This document shows positions 9,961 to 23,599 of a stretch of DNA of 64,000 bases, in pieces. Position numbers and translations under genes: made by a program. The notes beneath the pieces were generated by a model. The model made no database searches. It saw only the letters and a list, made by a program, of their open reading frames with translations, and had not been told where the DNA came from. Source of the DNA: Symsagittifera roscoffensis (lineage: Eukaryota > Xenacoelomorpha > Acoela > Convolutidae); NCBI RefSeq assembly GCF_963678635.1, contig NW_026971433.1, positions 62,001-126,000 of the forward strand, written 5' to 3'. How positions within the stretch are numbered: the first letter of the stretch is position 1; every line of letters starts with the position of its first letter.

Positions 9961-10790
9961 AATCTCACTTTCAATCTGATTGAGACAATGCCGAAACGTA
10001 CAAAGTTTTCGAAAAAAGTTGAAATTAAAAAAAACATTGCAAAAAATTCAAGTATTTGGAAAAAAAAAATTGCTAAATTTTATAGTTTTGGTTTCTTTGT
10101 TGTGTTTGATCTAATTGAAAAATATACGTACGTACAGAGTTTGAAAATGAGTTCAAATTTTTTTTAAACGGTATCATTTTGAGATAATGATACAAAAACT
10201 CGAATAAAATTTTCAATTTTTCCAAAATTTTCAAACAAAATATCGAAATGCGATGGGTTTTAGCATTATTTGAGCTAGAAAGTGGGTTATATAATGCTCT
10301 CAACCTTAACAAAAAAATTCACAAAAGCTGAATCAACAATAAAACTTCTCGTATTTCAAAGTTAATTTTGGAAAATAGTGAAATTAATCGTAATTTTTGA
10401 AAAAGTATAGTGAAAATTATTGGAATATGTCTAAAATTTTTCATTTTCAACGTTTTTTTGGTAATTTACTGAACTTTTGTCCAATTCAGGGTGAATTGAA
10501 ATAGGTTTCTCAAATTCAAATGAACATTAAGAGCAATATTCTACGAACTTTTTAGATCAAACTCCATGATTTAACTCCTCTCAGTGATTTTTTTCTCAAT
10601 GTACAAAAACTTCCGAGAAATTTTCACGTTAATAATAATGAATTTCAGATGAATGATGAAAAATGAACAGTTAATTGCTCAAACTGATTAAAATGGGATA
10701 AATTTTTCCTATAATTTCTTCGATATTCGTTCAAATTCAAAAAAAAATCTTTTTCATAACTGATGATTATCTCTCTGTTGCTTCGCAAAA
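9960..10790. repeat. AT-rich segment B of composite unit 2
   Basis: Same segment as 6200-7060, with the ATGATACAAAAACT landmark and TTGAGCTAGAAAGTGGGTTATAT. No gene is visible. Confidence 0.7.
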
Positions 10791-13700
10791 TAATTTTTAT
10801 GATTTTGCGATGTAACGTTCTATAATTTTTATGGATGTTCTTGCTTTCTGCTTAATGCATATTTTCCCTATTGAACACTTTTTGCAAGAAAACTTAGTCA
10901 GAACTGGAGAGATTAGGAGGAACATTGTATCAATTGAACGAACAATTTGTTGGCAGAGATGAAATTGGAACTGATACCGTCTGCATTCTACGATAAAAAT
11001 TGAGAATGACAACCTCATGGATTCCTTGTTTAGTTGTTACAGTAAACTGTTTAGGAAAAAAAACAATCTTTGGGATCAATAACTGTCATTTTTAATGAAA
11101 AGTAGTTCTTTTTCATGATTTTCCGAAGAAAAGTTCTATGTTTTTATGGCTGTTCTTGCTTTCTGCCTAATGAATGTTTTCTCTATTGAACACATTTTGC
11201 AAGAAAATTTTTCAGAACTGGAAAAGTTAGGAGGAAATTAGTATCAGTCGAACGAAAATTTTGTTGGCAGAGATGAAATTGGAACTGATACTGTCTGCAT
11301 TTTACGATAAAAATTGTAAATGACTTCCTCAAGGTTCCCTTGTTTAGTTGCTACAGTAAACTGTTTAAGAAAAAAACAATTTTTGGGACCAATAACTGTC
11401 ATTTTTCTTAAAAAATAGTTATTTTTCATAATTTTCCGTAGAAATGTTCTATGTTTTTTTTTTTGGTTATTCTTGCTTTCTGCTTAATGCATTTTTTCGC
11501 TTTCGAACACACTTTGCAAGAAAATTTAGTCAGAACTGGAGAACTTAGGAGGAAAACAGTATCAATTGAACGAACAATTTGTTGGCAGAGATGAAATTGG
11601 AGCGGATACCGTCTGCATTTCACGATAAAAATTGTAAATGACTTCCTCAAGGTTCCCTTGTTTAGTTGCTACAGTAAACTGTTTAAGAAAAAAAAAACAA
11701 TTTTTGGGACCAATAACTGTCATTTTTCTTAAAAAATAGTTATTTTTCATGATTTTCCGTAGAAATGTTCTATGTTTTTTTTGGTTATTCTTGCTTTCTG
11801 CTTAATGCATTTTTTCGCTATCGAACACACTTTGCAAGAAAATTTAGTCAGAACTGGAGAACTTAGGAGGAAAACAGTATCAATTGAACGAACAATTTGT
11901 TGGCAGAGATGAAATTGGAGCGGATACCGTCTGCATTTCACGATAAAAATTGTAAATGACTTCCTCAAGGTTCCCTTGTTTAGTTGCTACAGTAAACTGT
12001 TTAAGAAAAAAAACAATTTTTGGGACCAATAACTGTCATTTTTCTTAAAAAATAGTTATTTTTCATGATTTTCCGTAGAAATGTTCTATGTTTTTTTTTT
12101 GGTTATTCTTGCTTTCTGCTTAATGCATTTTTTCGCTTTCGAACACACTTTGCAAGAAAATTTAGTCAGAACTGGAGAACTTAGGAGGAAAACAGTATCA
12201 ATTGAACGAACAATTTGTTGGCAGAGATGAAATTGGAGCGGATACCGTCTGCATTTCACGATAAAAATTGTAAATGACTTCCTCAAGGTTCCCTTGTTTA
12301 GTTGCTACAGTAAACTGTTTAAGAAAAAAAAAACAATTTTTGGGACCAATAACTGTAATTTTTCTTAAAAAATAGTTATTTTTCATGATTTTCCTTAGAA
12401 ATGTTCTATGTTTTTTTTGGTTATTCTTGCTTTCTGCTTAATGCATTTTTTCGCTATCGAACACACTTTGCAAGAAAATTTAGTCAGAACTGGAGAACTT
12501 AGGAGGAAAACAGTATCAATTGAACGAACAATTTGTTGGCAGAGATGAAATTGGAGCGGATACCGTCTGCATTTCACGATAAAAATTGTAAATGACTTCC
12601 TCAAGTTTCCCTTGTTTAGTTGCTACAGTAAACTGTTTAAGAAAAAAAACAATTTTTGGGACCAATAACTGTCATTTTTCTTAAAAAATAGTTATTTTTC
12701 ATGATTTTCCGTAGAAATGTTCTATGTTTTTTTTTGGTTATTCTTGCTTTCTGCTTAATGCATTTTTTCGCTTTCGAACACACTTTGCAAGAAAATTTAG
12801 TCAGAACTGGAGAACTTAGGAGGAAAACAGTATCAATTGAACGAACAATTTGTTGGCAGAGATGAAATTGGAGCGGATACCGTCTGCATTTCACGATAAA
12901 AATTGTAAATGACTTCCTCAAGGTTCCCTTGTTTAGTTGCTACAGTAAACTGTTTAAGAAAAAAAACAATTTTTGGGACCAATAACTGTCATTTTTCATA
13001 AAAAATAGTTATTTTTCATGATTTTCCGTAGAAATGTTCTATGTTTTTTTTTGGTTATTCTTGCTTTCTGCTTAATGCATTTTTTCGCTTTCGAACACAC
13101 TTTGCAAGAAAATTTAGTCAGAACTGGAGAACTTAGGAGGAAAACAGTATCAATTGAACGAACAATTTGTTGGCAGAGATGAAATTGGAGCGGATACCGT
13201 CTGTATTTCACGATAAAAATTGTAAATGACTTCCTCAAGGTTCCCTTGTTTAGTTGCTACAGTAAACTGTTTAAGAAAAAAAAAACAATTTTTGGGACCA
13301 ATAACTGTCATTTTTCTTGAAAAATAGTTATTTTTCATGATTTTCCGTAGAAATGTTCTATGTTTTTTTTTTGGTTATTCTTGCTTTCTGCTTAATGCAT
13401 TTTTTCGCTTTCGAACACACTTTGCAAGAAAATTTAGTCAGAACTGGAGAACTTAGGAGGAAAACAGTATCAATTGAACGAACAATTTGTTGGCAGAGAT
13501 GAAATTGGAGCGGATACCGTCTGCATTTCACGATAAAAATTGTAAATGACTTCCTCAAGGTTCCCTTGTTTAGTTGCTACAGTAAACTGTTTAAGAAAAA
13601 AAACAATTTTTGGGACCAATAACTGTCATTTTTCTTAAAAAATAGTTATTTTTCATGATTTTCCGTAGAAATGTTCTATGTTTTTTTTGGTTATTCTTGC

Positions 13701-16700
13701 TTTCTGCTTAATGCATTTTTTCGCTTTCGAACACACTTTGCAAGAAAATTTAGTCAGAACTGGAGAACTTAGGAGGAAAACAGTATCAATTGAACGAACA
13801 ATTTGTTGGCAGAGATGAAATTGGAGCGGATACCGTCTGCATTTCACGATAAAAATTGTAAATGACTTCCTCAAGGTTCCCTTGTTTAGTTGCTACAGTA
13901 AACTGTTTAAGAAAAAAAACAATTTTTGGGACCAATAACTGTCATTTTTCTTAAAAAATAGTTATTTTTCATGATTTTCCGTAGAAATGTTCTATGTTTT
14001 TTTTTTGGTTATTCTTGCTTTCTGCTTAATGCATTTTTTCGCTTTCGAACACACTTTGCAAGAAAATTTAGTCAGAACTGGAGAACTTAGGAGGAAAACA
14101 GTATCAATTGAACGAACAATTTGTTGGCAGAGATGAAATTGGAGCGGATACCGTCTGCATTTCACGATAAAAATTGTAAATGACTTCCTCAAGGTTCCCT
14201 TGTTTAGTTGCTACAGTAAACTGTTTAAGAAAAAAAAAACAATTTTTGGGACCAATAACTGTCATTTTTCTTAAAAAATAGTTATTTTTCATGATTTTCC
14301 GTAGAAATGTTCTATGTTTTTTTTTTGGTTATTCTTGCTTTCTGCTTAATGCATTTTTTCGCTTTCGAACACACTTTGCAAGAAAATTTAGTCAGAACTG
14401 GAGAACTTAGGAGGAAAACAGTATCAATTGAACGAACAATTTGTTGGCAGAGATGAAATTGGAGCGGATACCGTCTGCATTTCACGATAAAAATTGTAAA
14501 TGACTTCCTCAAGGTTCCCTTGTTTAGTTGCTACAGTAAACTGTTTAAGAAAAAAAACAATTTTTCGGACCAATAACTGTCATTTTTCTTAAAAAATAGT
14601 TATTTTTCATGATTTTCCGTAGAAATGTTCTATGTTTTTTTTTTGGTTATTCTTGCTTTCTGCTTAATGCATTTTTTCGCTTTCGAACACACTTTGCAAG
14701 AAAATTTAGTCAGAACTGGAGAACTTAGGAGGAAAACAGTATCAATTGAACGAACAATTTGTTGGCAGAGATGAAATTGGAGCGGATACCGTCTGCATTT
14801 CACGATAAAAATTGTAAATGACTTCCTCAAGGTTCCCTTGTTTAGTTGCTACAGTAAACTGTTTAAGAAAAAAAAACAATTTTTGGGACCAATAACTGTC
14901 ATTTTTCTTAAAAAATAGTTATTTTTCATGATTTTCCGTAGAAATGTTCTATGTTTTTTTTTTGGTTATTCTTGCTTTCTGCTTAATGCATTTTTTCGCT
15001 TTCGAACACACTTTGCAAGAAAATTTAGTCAGAACTGGAGAACTTAGGAGGAAAACAGTATCAATTGAACGAACAATTTGTTGGCAGAGATGAAATTGGA
15101 GCGGATACCGTCTGCATTTCACGATAAAAATTGTAAATGACTTCCTCAAGGTTCCCTTGTTTAGTTGCTACAGTAAACTGTTTAAGAAAAAAAAAACAAT
15201 TTTTGGGACCAATAACTGTCATTTTTCTTAAAAAATAGTTATTTTTCATGATTTTCCGTAGAAATGTTCTATGTTTTTTTTTTTTGGTTATTCTTGCTTT
15301 CTGCTTAATGCATTTTTTCGCTTTCGAACACACTTTGCAAGAAAATTTAGTCAGAACTGGAGAACTTAGGAGGAAAACAGTATCAATTGAACGAACAATT
15401 TGTTGGCAGAGATGAAATTGGAGCGGATACCGTCTGCATTTCACGATAAAAATTGTAAATGACTTCCTCAAGGTTCCCTTGTTTAGTTGCTACAGTAAAC
15501 TGTTTAAGAAAAAAAAACAATTTTTGGGACCAATAACTGTCATTTTACTTAAAAAATAGTTATTTTTCATGATTTTCCGTAGAAATGTTCTATGTTTTTT
15601 TTTTTGGTTATTCTTGCTTTCTGCTTAATGCATTTTTTCGCTTTCGAACACACTTTGCAAGAAAATTTAGTCAGAACTGGAGAACTTAGGAGGAAAACAG
15701 TATCAATTGAACGAACAATTTGTTGGCAGAGATGAAATTGGAGCGGATACCGTCTGCATTTCACGATAAAAATTGTAAATGACTTCCTCAAGGTTCCCTT
15801 GTTTAGTTGCTACAGTAAACTGTTTAAGAAAAAAAACAATTTTTGGGACCAATAACTGTCATTTTTCTTAAAAAATAGTTATTTTTCATGATTTTCCGTA
15901 GAAATGTTCTATGTTTTTTTTTTTTGGTTATTCTTGCTTTCTGCTTAATGCATTTTTTCGCTTTCGAACACACTTTGCAAGAAAATTTAGTCAGAACTGG
16001 AGAACTTAGGAGGAAAACAGTATCAATTGAACGAACAATTTGTTGGCAGAGATGAAATTGGAGCGGATACCGTCTGCATTTCACGATAAAAATTGTAAAT
16101 GACTTCCTCAAGGTTCCCTTGTTTAGTTGCTACAGTAAACTGTTTAAGAAAAAAAACAATTTTTGGGACCAATAACTGTCATTTTTCTTAAAAAATAGTT
16201 ATTTTTCACGATTTTCCGTAGAAATGTTCTATGTTTTTTTTTTGGTTATTCTTGCTTTCTGCTTAATGCATTTTTTCGCTTTCGAACACACTTTGCAAGA
16301 AAATTTAGTCAGAACTGGAGAACTTAGGGGGAAAACAGTATCAATTGAACGAACAATTTGTTGGCAGAGATGAAATTGGAGCGGATACCGTCTGCATTTC
16401 ACGATAAAAATTGTAAATGACTTCCTCAAGGTTCCCTTGTTTAGTTGCTACAGTAAACTGTTTAAGAAAAAAAACAATTTTTGGGACCAATAACTGTCAT
16501 TTTTCTTAAAAAATAGTTATTTTTCATGATTTTCCGTAGAAATGTTCTATGTTTTTTTTTTTTGGTTATTCTTGCTTTCTGCTTAATGCATTTTTTCGCT
16601 TTCGAACACACTTTGCAAGAAAATTTAGTCAGAACTGGAGAACTTAGGAGGAAAACAGTATCAATTGAACGAACAATTTGTTGGCAGAGATGAAATTGGA

Positions 16701-19700
16701 GCGGATACCGTCTGCATTTCACGATAAAAATTGTAAATGACTTCCTCAAGGTTCCCTTGTTTAGTTGCTACAGTAAACTGTTTAAGAAAAAAAACAATTT
16801 TTGGGACCAATAACTGTCATTTTTCTTAAAAAATAGTTATTTTTCATGATTTTCCGTAGAAATGTTCTATGTTTTTTTTTTGGTTACTCTTGCTATCTGC
16901 TTAATGCATTTTTTCGCTTTCGAACACACTTTGCAAGAAAATTTAGTCAGAACTGGAGAAGTTAGGAGGAAAACAGTATCAATTGAACGAACAATTTGTT
17001 GGCAGAGATGAAATTGGAGCGGATACCGTCTGCATTTAACGATAAAAATTGTAAATGACTTCCTCAAGGTTCCCTTGTTTAGTTGCTACAGTAAACTGTT
17101 TAAGAAAAAAAAAACAATTTTTGGGACCAATAACTGTCATTTTTCTTAAAAAATAGTTATTTTTCATGATTTTCCGTAGAAATGTTCTATGTTTTTTTTT
17201 TTTTGGTTATTCTTGCTTTCTGCTTAATGCATTTTTTCGCTTTCGAACACACTTTGCAAGAAAATTTAGTCAGAACTGGAGAACTTAGGAGGAAAACAGT
17301 ATCAATTGAACGAACAATTTGTTGGCAGAGATGAAATTGGAGCGGATACCGTCTGCATTTCACGATAAAAATTGTAAATGACTTCCTCAAGGTTCCCTTG
17401 TTTAGTTGCTACAGTAAACTGTTTAAGAAAAAAAAACAATTTTTGGGACCAATAACTGTCATTTTTCTTAAAAAATAGTTATTTTTCATGATTTTCCGTA
17501 GAAATGTTCTATGTTTTTTTTTTGGTTATTCTTGCTTTCTGCTTAATGCATTTTTTCGCTTTCGAACACACTTTGCAAGAAAATTTAGTCAGAACTGGAG
17601 AACTTAGGAGGAAAACAGTATCAATTGAACGAACAATTTGTTGGCAGAGATGAAGTTGGAGCGGATACCGTCTGCATTTCACGATAAAAATTGTAAATGA
17701 CTTCCTCAAGGTTCCCTTGTTTAGTTGCTACAGTAAACTGTTTGAGAAAAAAAACAATTTTTGGGACCAATAACTGTCATTTTTCTTAAAAAATAGTTAT
17801 TTTTCATGATTTTCCGTAGAAATGTTCTATGTTTTTTTTTTGGTTATTCTTGCTTTCTGCTTAATGCATTTTTTCGCTTTCGAACACACTTTGCAAGAAA
17901 ATTTAGTCAGAACTGGAGAACTTAGGAGGAAAACAGTATCAATTGAACGAACAATTTGTTGGCAGAGATGAAATTGGAGCGGATACCGTCTGCATTTCAC
18001 GATAAAAATTGTAAATGACTTCCTCAAGGTTCCCTTGTTTAGTTGCTACAGTAAACTGTTTAAGAAAAAAAAAACAATTTTTGGGACCAATAACTGTCAT
18101 TTTTCTTAAAAAATAGTTATTTTTCATGATTTTCCGTAGAAATGTTCTATGTTTTTTTTGGTTATTCTTGCTTTCTGCTTAATGCATTTTTTCGCTATCG
18201 AACACACTTTGCAAGAAAATTTAGTCAGAACTGGAGAACTTAGGAGGAAAACAGTATCAATTGAACGAACAATTTGTTGGCAGAGATGAAATTGGAGCGG
18301 ATACCGTCTGCATTTCACGATAAAAATTGTAAATGACTTCCTCAAGGTTCCCTTGTTTAGTTGCTACAGTAAACTGTTTAAGAAAAAAAACAATTTTTGG
18401 GACCAATAACTGTCATTTTTCTTAAAAAATAGTTATTTTTCATGATTTTCCGTAGAAATGTTCTATGTTTTTTTTTTGGTTATTCTTGCTTTCTGCATTA
18501 ATGCATTTTTTCGCTTTCGAACACACTTTGCAAGAAAATTTAGTCAGAACTGGAGAACTTAGGAGGAAAACAGTATCAATTGAACGAACAATTTGTTGAC
18601 AGAGATGAAATTGGAGCGGATACCGCCTGCATTTCACGATAAAAATTGTAAATGACTTCCTCAAGGTTCCCTTGTTTAGTTGCTACAGTAAACTGTTTAA
18701 GAAAAAAAACAATTTTTGGGACCAATAACTGTCATTTTTCTTAAAAAATAGTTATTTTTCATGATTTTCCGTAGAAATGTTCTATGTTTTTTTTTTTTGG
18801 TTATTCTTGCTTTCTGCTTATTGCATTTTTTGGCTTTCGAACACACTTTGCAAGAAAATTTAGTCAGAACTAGAGAACTTAGGAGGAAAACAGTATCAAT
18901 TGAACGAACAATTTGTTGGCAGAGATGAAATTGGAGCGGATACCGTCTGCATTTCACGATAAAAATTGTAAATGACTTCCTCAAGGTTCCCTTGTTTAGT
19001 TGCTACAGTAAACTGTTTAAGAAAAAAAAAACAATTTTTGGGACCAATAACTGTCATTTTTCTTAAAAAATAGTTATTTTTCTTGATTTTTCGTAGAAAT
19101 GTTCTATGTTTTTTTTGGTTATTCTTGCTTTCTGCTTAATGCATTTTTTCGCTATCGAACACACTTTGCAAGAAAATTTAGTCAGAACTGGAGAACTTAG
19201 GAGGAAAACAGTATCAATTGAACGAACAATTTGTTGGCAGAGATGAAATTGGAGCGGATACCGTCTGCATTTCACGATAAAAATTGTAAATGACTTCCTC
19301 AAGGTTCCCTTGTTTAGTTGCTACAGTAAACTGTTTAAGAAAAAAAAAACAATTTTTGGGACCAATAACTGTCATTTTTCTTAAAAAATAGTTATTTTTC
19401 ATGATTTTTCGTAGAAATGTTCTATGTTTTTTTTGGTTATTCTTGCTTTCTGCTTAATGCATTTTTTCGCTATCGAACACACTTTGCAAGAAAATTTAGT
19501 CAGAACTGGAGAACTTAGGAGGAAAACAGTATCAATTGAACGAACAATTTGTTGGCAGAGATGAAATTGGAGCGGATACCGTCTGCATTTCACGATAAAA
19601 ATTGTAAATGGCTTCCTCAAGGTTCCCTTGTTTAGTTGCTACAGTAAACTGTTTAAGAAAAAAAAACAATTTTTGGGACCAAAAACTGTCATTTTTCTTA

Positions 19701-21000
19701 AAAAAATAGTTATTTTTCATGATTTTCCGTAGAAATGTTCTATGTTTTTTTTTGGTTATTCTTGCTTTCTGCTTAATGCATTTTTTCGCTATCGAACACA
19801 CTTTGCAAGAAAATTTAGTCAGAACTGGAGAATTTAGGAGGAAAACAGTATCAATTGAACGAACAATTTGTTGGCAGAGATGAAATTGGAACTGATACCG
19901 TCTGCATTTCACGATAAAAATTGTAAATGGCTTCCTCAAGGTTCCCTTGTTTAGTTGCTACAGTAAACTGTTTAAGAAAAAAAAACAATTTTTGGGACCA
20001 AAAACTGTCATTTTTCTTAAAAAAATAGTTATTTTTCATGATTTTCCGTAGAAATGTTCTATGTTTTTTTTGGTTATTCTTGCTTTCTGCTTAATGCATT
20101 TTTTCGCTATCGAACACACTTTGCAAGAAAATTTAGTCAGAACTGGAGAATTTAGGAGGAAAACAGTATCAATTGAACGAACAATTTGTTGGCAGAGATG
20201 AAATTGGAACTGATACCGTCTGCATTTTACGATAAAAATTGTGAAGGAATTCCTCATGGTTCCCTTGTTTAGTTGCTACAGTAAACTTTTTAAGCAAAAA
20301 ACAACATTTGGGATCAATAACTGTCATTTTTCTTGAAAAATAGTTTTTCTTTCATGATTTTCCGTAGAAATGTTTTATTTTTTCTATGGTTTTTCTTGCT
20401 TTCTGCTTAATGCATGTTTTCGTTATCGAACACACATTGCAAGAAAAATTAGTCGGAACTGGAGAATTTAGGAGGAAAATAGTATCAATTGAACAAAAAA
20501 TTTGCTGGCAGAGATGAAATTAGAACTGATACCGTCTGATTATTACGATAAAAATTGTAACTGTCTTCCTCAAGTTTCCCTTGTTTAGCTGCTACAGAAA
20601 ATTGCTCAATCAAATCACAATATTTGGGATCAATAACTGTCACTTTTCTTGAAAAAAAAAGTTATTTTTTTATTATTTTCCGTAGAAATGTTCTATGTTT
20701 TTTGCGGTTATTCTTGCTTTCTGCTTAATACATGTTTTGCCACACTTTGCAACAAAATTGACCACACTTTGCAACAAAATTTGGTCTCAACTGGAGAATT
20801 TAGGAAGAAATCCGAATCAATTGAACGAACAATTTGCTGGCAGAGATGAAAATAGAACTGATACCGTCTGATTGTTTTTGATAAAAATTGTAAATGTCTT
20901 CCTCAAGGTTCACTTGTTCAGTTGCTACCGTAAACTATTTAAGCAAAAATACAGTTTTGAGATCAATAACTATCACTTTTCCTGCAAAATAGTTATTAAA
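10790..21000. repeat. Satellite array, about 32 copies of a 318-bp unit
   Basis: Landmarks such as TTGGCAGAGATGAAATT recur every 316-323 bp. The length difference lies mostly in two homopolymer tracts (T before GGTTATTCTTGC, A before CAATTTTTGGGACC). Copies whose period markers fall from 11650 to 19620 (26 copies) carry the derived GGAGCGGATACC variant and differ by few bases. The outer copies (two on the left, about four on the right) carry GGAACTGATACC and are more diverged. A second variant, CGCTATCG versus CGCTTTCG, alternates at the left end and reappears at the right, suggesting multi-unit blocks. Each unit has short minus-strand open frames of 62-66 codons, conserved only because the DNA is homogenised. 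Confidence 0.95.
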
Positions 21001-21024
21001 TCGCTTTTTTTTCTTAATATAAGA

Positions 21025-22160
21025 CGGAAGTTTTCTCAAAAATATCCAAGAATGAAAGAATTGATGCTAGTTAAAGCATTCAAAGATATAAGTATAAAAT
21101 GAGAACATAAAGGTGCCTTTTTACGATTTAAGAACAAATTAGGAGCAGCTCTTTTAGTTATAATCTGAAAATCTCCGGAAAAACGCAAGGGAACCTATTT
21201 CCTAATATCTACAATTTAAAAATTTCTAAAAGAGCGCGTCTCATAAAATTGATTTAGCAAAATTGCAAACTGTAACAATTGTATAGTTTTCCGATTTTTA
21301 ATAAGCAAAAACTCTATAGTAAAAATAATGAAATGTAGATCTTGGAATCATGTTTTTGATTTATGCTTCATGTATCATCTTCCAAAAGATGTCAGAATGG
21401 GTTTACTTTGCAAAAAGTATCCTCAAAACATCTAATGTTTCAATAAATTACCTATTATATCAAGTGAATAATAAAATACGCATAAATAAAAAACTTTGAA
21501 AATTTTTACGTCGGATTTTTTCTCAAGATATACTTTTTAAGCTAATTTTTAGTAAAATTATCACAAAACTCCTGTATAATTAAAATGAGTTTCTATCTCA
21601 ATTCAGCATTTTCTCAGTTTCTGCTTCATCTTCTATCTACCAAATGAATCCAATTTGAACAAATTTTTATTTGAAAATTGAATTTCAGATGAAAAAATGT
21701 ATCGTTTCAACATTTATTCAACAATCCGAAGCAGAATTAGTTCCATAAAGCCTTTGCTAAAAGTCTTTAAATGATTTTCTCAACCTCATAACAAATTATT
21801 CATGTTTAAAAACCGAATTGTTATTTTACAGTAAATTTTTAGTTGAGAATGATGTATATCATTATCTTGAAATTTTCAAAATTTAGCAAAAACATACATT
21901 TTTTTTATTTTTTCCAGGTCATTTATCAATTTCTTTTCTGAACTCACAAAAAAAACAATAGAAGAGATAACTCCTAATAAGTCAAAACCCATTATCTGCT
22001 TAAAAAAGCTCTATTCTATGAAGTTTTTTACAAGCACTAAACAAGGAAAACTTTAAAATAGTAACTACGAAAAACCTTTCACTTAGTCGCCGTATACAAA
22101 TATCCAAGTTTTGAAATTTTTTAAGCAAATACTTAACTACTCGTTAGCGTATGTTATGCA
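21025..22160. repeat. Conserved block C, copy 2
   Basis: Homologous to 7620-8740. It keeps the CATCTT-CCAA-AAGATG hairpin at about 21377 and the GAAGCAGAATTAGTTCC stretch. No gene is visible. Confidence 0.7.
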
Positions 22161-22450
22161 CTTTTACTACAAGGTTATCGAAACAAAATCTCCGCAAGTT
22201 TGCAACCAAGGGAGTTTTACTGTTGACTAAAGATTTTCGGATCGAGTTCTATGGAATTTTCATGTTAACTTAAACTCGAGTTTTGCTGTCTTTATCATCA
22301 ATCAAAACCTTTGAATAAAAAAACAAAAGACAGTTCAGGTATTGTGAGGAAAACACTGTATAATTTCTGACTAAAATTATCACAATTTTTTAGACTTTTC
22401 AATTTCAGTAAAAACTAATATTCATAGTAATTTCTATGTTTTTTTTAAAA
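22160..22450. repeat. Hairpin block A, copy 3
   Basis: Homologous to 1-290, with TTCGGATCGAGTT and a partly degraded inner stem. It lies downstream of exon Z2 on the minus strand. Confidence 0.65.
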
Positions 22451-22459
22451 AAAATTATT

Positions 22460-22695
22460 AATTTTACATTTTCTTGAAGTGTGTTTGAAGACTGCTGAGC
22501 ACATAATTTAACCTTGTGTTGAAAATGCTTCTTCTTGAAATTATTAGTTAGTTCCTTGCTGCTATAAGTATAAAAAATACAATTCAAACACTTCAAAACA
22601 CCACAGGTTCTACGATGTCTAGATGCATGTAAGCAAGTGTATTCTCTGCCACAATCAGGACATGCATTTTTTTTGTTTCTATTCAGTGACGGCAT
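22460..22695 (-). CDS. Zinc-finger exon, open copy Z2
   Basis: An ATG at 22695 opens a frame starting MPSLNRNKKNACPDCG. Finger 1 is C-x2-C-x7-H-x7-C; finger 2 is C-x2-C-x12 followed by N-x4-H where other copies have H-x4-H, so one ligand has been replaced (ELTNNF for ELTNHF). The tail reads LCAQQSSNTLQ and then meets AAAATGTAAAAT, close to a splice donor although the usual AG before GT is altered. The exon is the N-terminal module of a type B DNA polymerase family, by comparison with 41251-41460. No polymerase body follows on this strand, so the copy is probably not functional. Confidence 0.55.
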
Positions 22696-22749
22696 CTCAC
22701 GAAAGAACTTACAAAGAAATGTGAAATATAGAATGTGAGGAATGGAGAT

Positions 22750-23065
22750 ATAATTTGGTTATTCTTGCTTTCTGCTCAATGCAAGTTTTCACTATTGAAC
22801 ACACTTTGCAATAAAAATTAGTCAGACCTGGAGAATTTAGGAGCAACATAGTACCAATTAAACGCACAATTTGCTGGCAAAGATGAAATTAGAACTGATA
22901 ACAACTGATTAATACGATAAAAACTGTAAAAGTGTTCTTCATGTTTCCCATGCTTAGTTGCTACAGTAAATTAATCAAGCAAAATTCCAATATTTGGGAT
23001 CACTAACTGTCACTTTTCTTGAAAAATAGATATTTTTTCATGGTTTTCCTTAGAAATGTTCTACT
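22750..23065. repeat. One diverged 318-bp repeat unit
   Basis: Matches the satellite unit from GGTTATTCTTGCTTTCTGC through TTGCTACAGTAAA to TTCCTTAGAAATGTTCTA. It is inserted between zinc-finger exon Z2 and a further hairpin block. Confidence 0.7.
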
Positions 23066-23069
23066 TTTT

Positions 23070-23300
23070 TACTGTTGATTGAAGGTTTTCGGATCGAGTT
23101 CCCTGGAAAGTTTCATGACAATTTGAACTTTATTTTTGCTGTCTTTATCATCAATCAAAACCTTTGAATAAAAAATTAAATGACAGTTCAGCTATTGTGA
23201 TGAAAACACTGTATATTATCTGACTAGAATTATCACAATTGTTTAGACTTTTCAGATTCAGTCAAAAATAAAATTCATAGTAATTTCTATGTTTTAAAAA
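23070..23300. repeat. Hairpin block A, copy 4
   Basis: Same block as 1-290 (TTTTCGGATCGAGTTCC, CAAAACCTTTGAATAAAAA). It lies beside exon Z3. Confidence 0.65.
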
Positions 23301-23314
23301 AAAAATCTTAATTT

Positions 23315-23545
23315 TACCTTTTCTTGAAGTGTGTTTGGAGACTGCTGAGCACATAATTTAACATTGTGTTGACAAGGCTTTTTCTTGAAATGATTAGTGA
23401 GTTCCTCGCTGCTATAAGTATAAAGGTTACTTTTCAAACACTTCAAAACACCACAGGCTGTACGATGTCTTGATGCGTGTAAGCGAATGTATTCTCTGCC
23501 ACTTACAAGACAAGCTATTTTTTCGTTTCTATCAAGTGACGGCAT
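23315..23545 (-). pseudogene. Zinc-finger exon, copy Z3 with lost ligands
   Basis: The frame is open from an ATG at about 23545 (MPSLDRNEKIACLVSGREY) to a donor-like AAAAG/GTAAAA at the far end. In finger 1 the second cysteine has changed (CLVSG in place of CLECG) and in finger 2 the second cysteine is a serine (CLKSN). Translation stays open upstream into satellite-derived sequence, which is chance. The frame is intact but the fingers should not bind zinc normally. Confidence 0.6.
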
Positions 23546-23599
23546 CTTACCAAAAAACTTGAAAAAAATGGGAGATATGGAATGTGGGGAATGTTGATA

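Noticed and set aside
11426-20257. Repeated minus-strand frames of 62-136 codons in the satellite as a gene family
   Set aside because: They recur only because the 318-bp DNA is nearly identical in each unit. Variation in homopolymer tracts shifts the frame freely between units, different frames are open in neighbouring copies, and diverged copies outside the array do not keep the frame.
10790-21000. CRISPR array
   Set aside because: The repeated unit is 318 bp and contiguous with no unique spacers, and the setting is a eukaryotic genome with animal-type elements.
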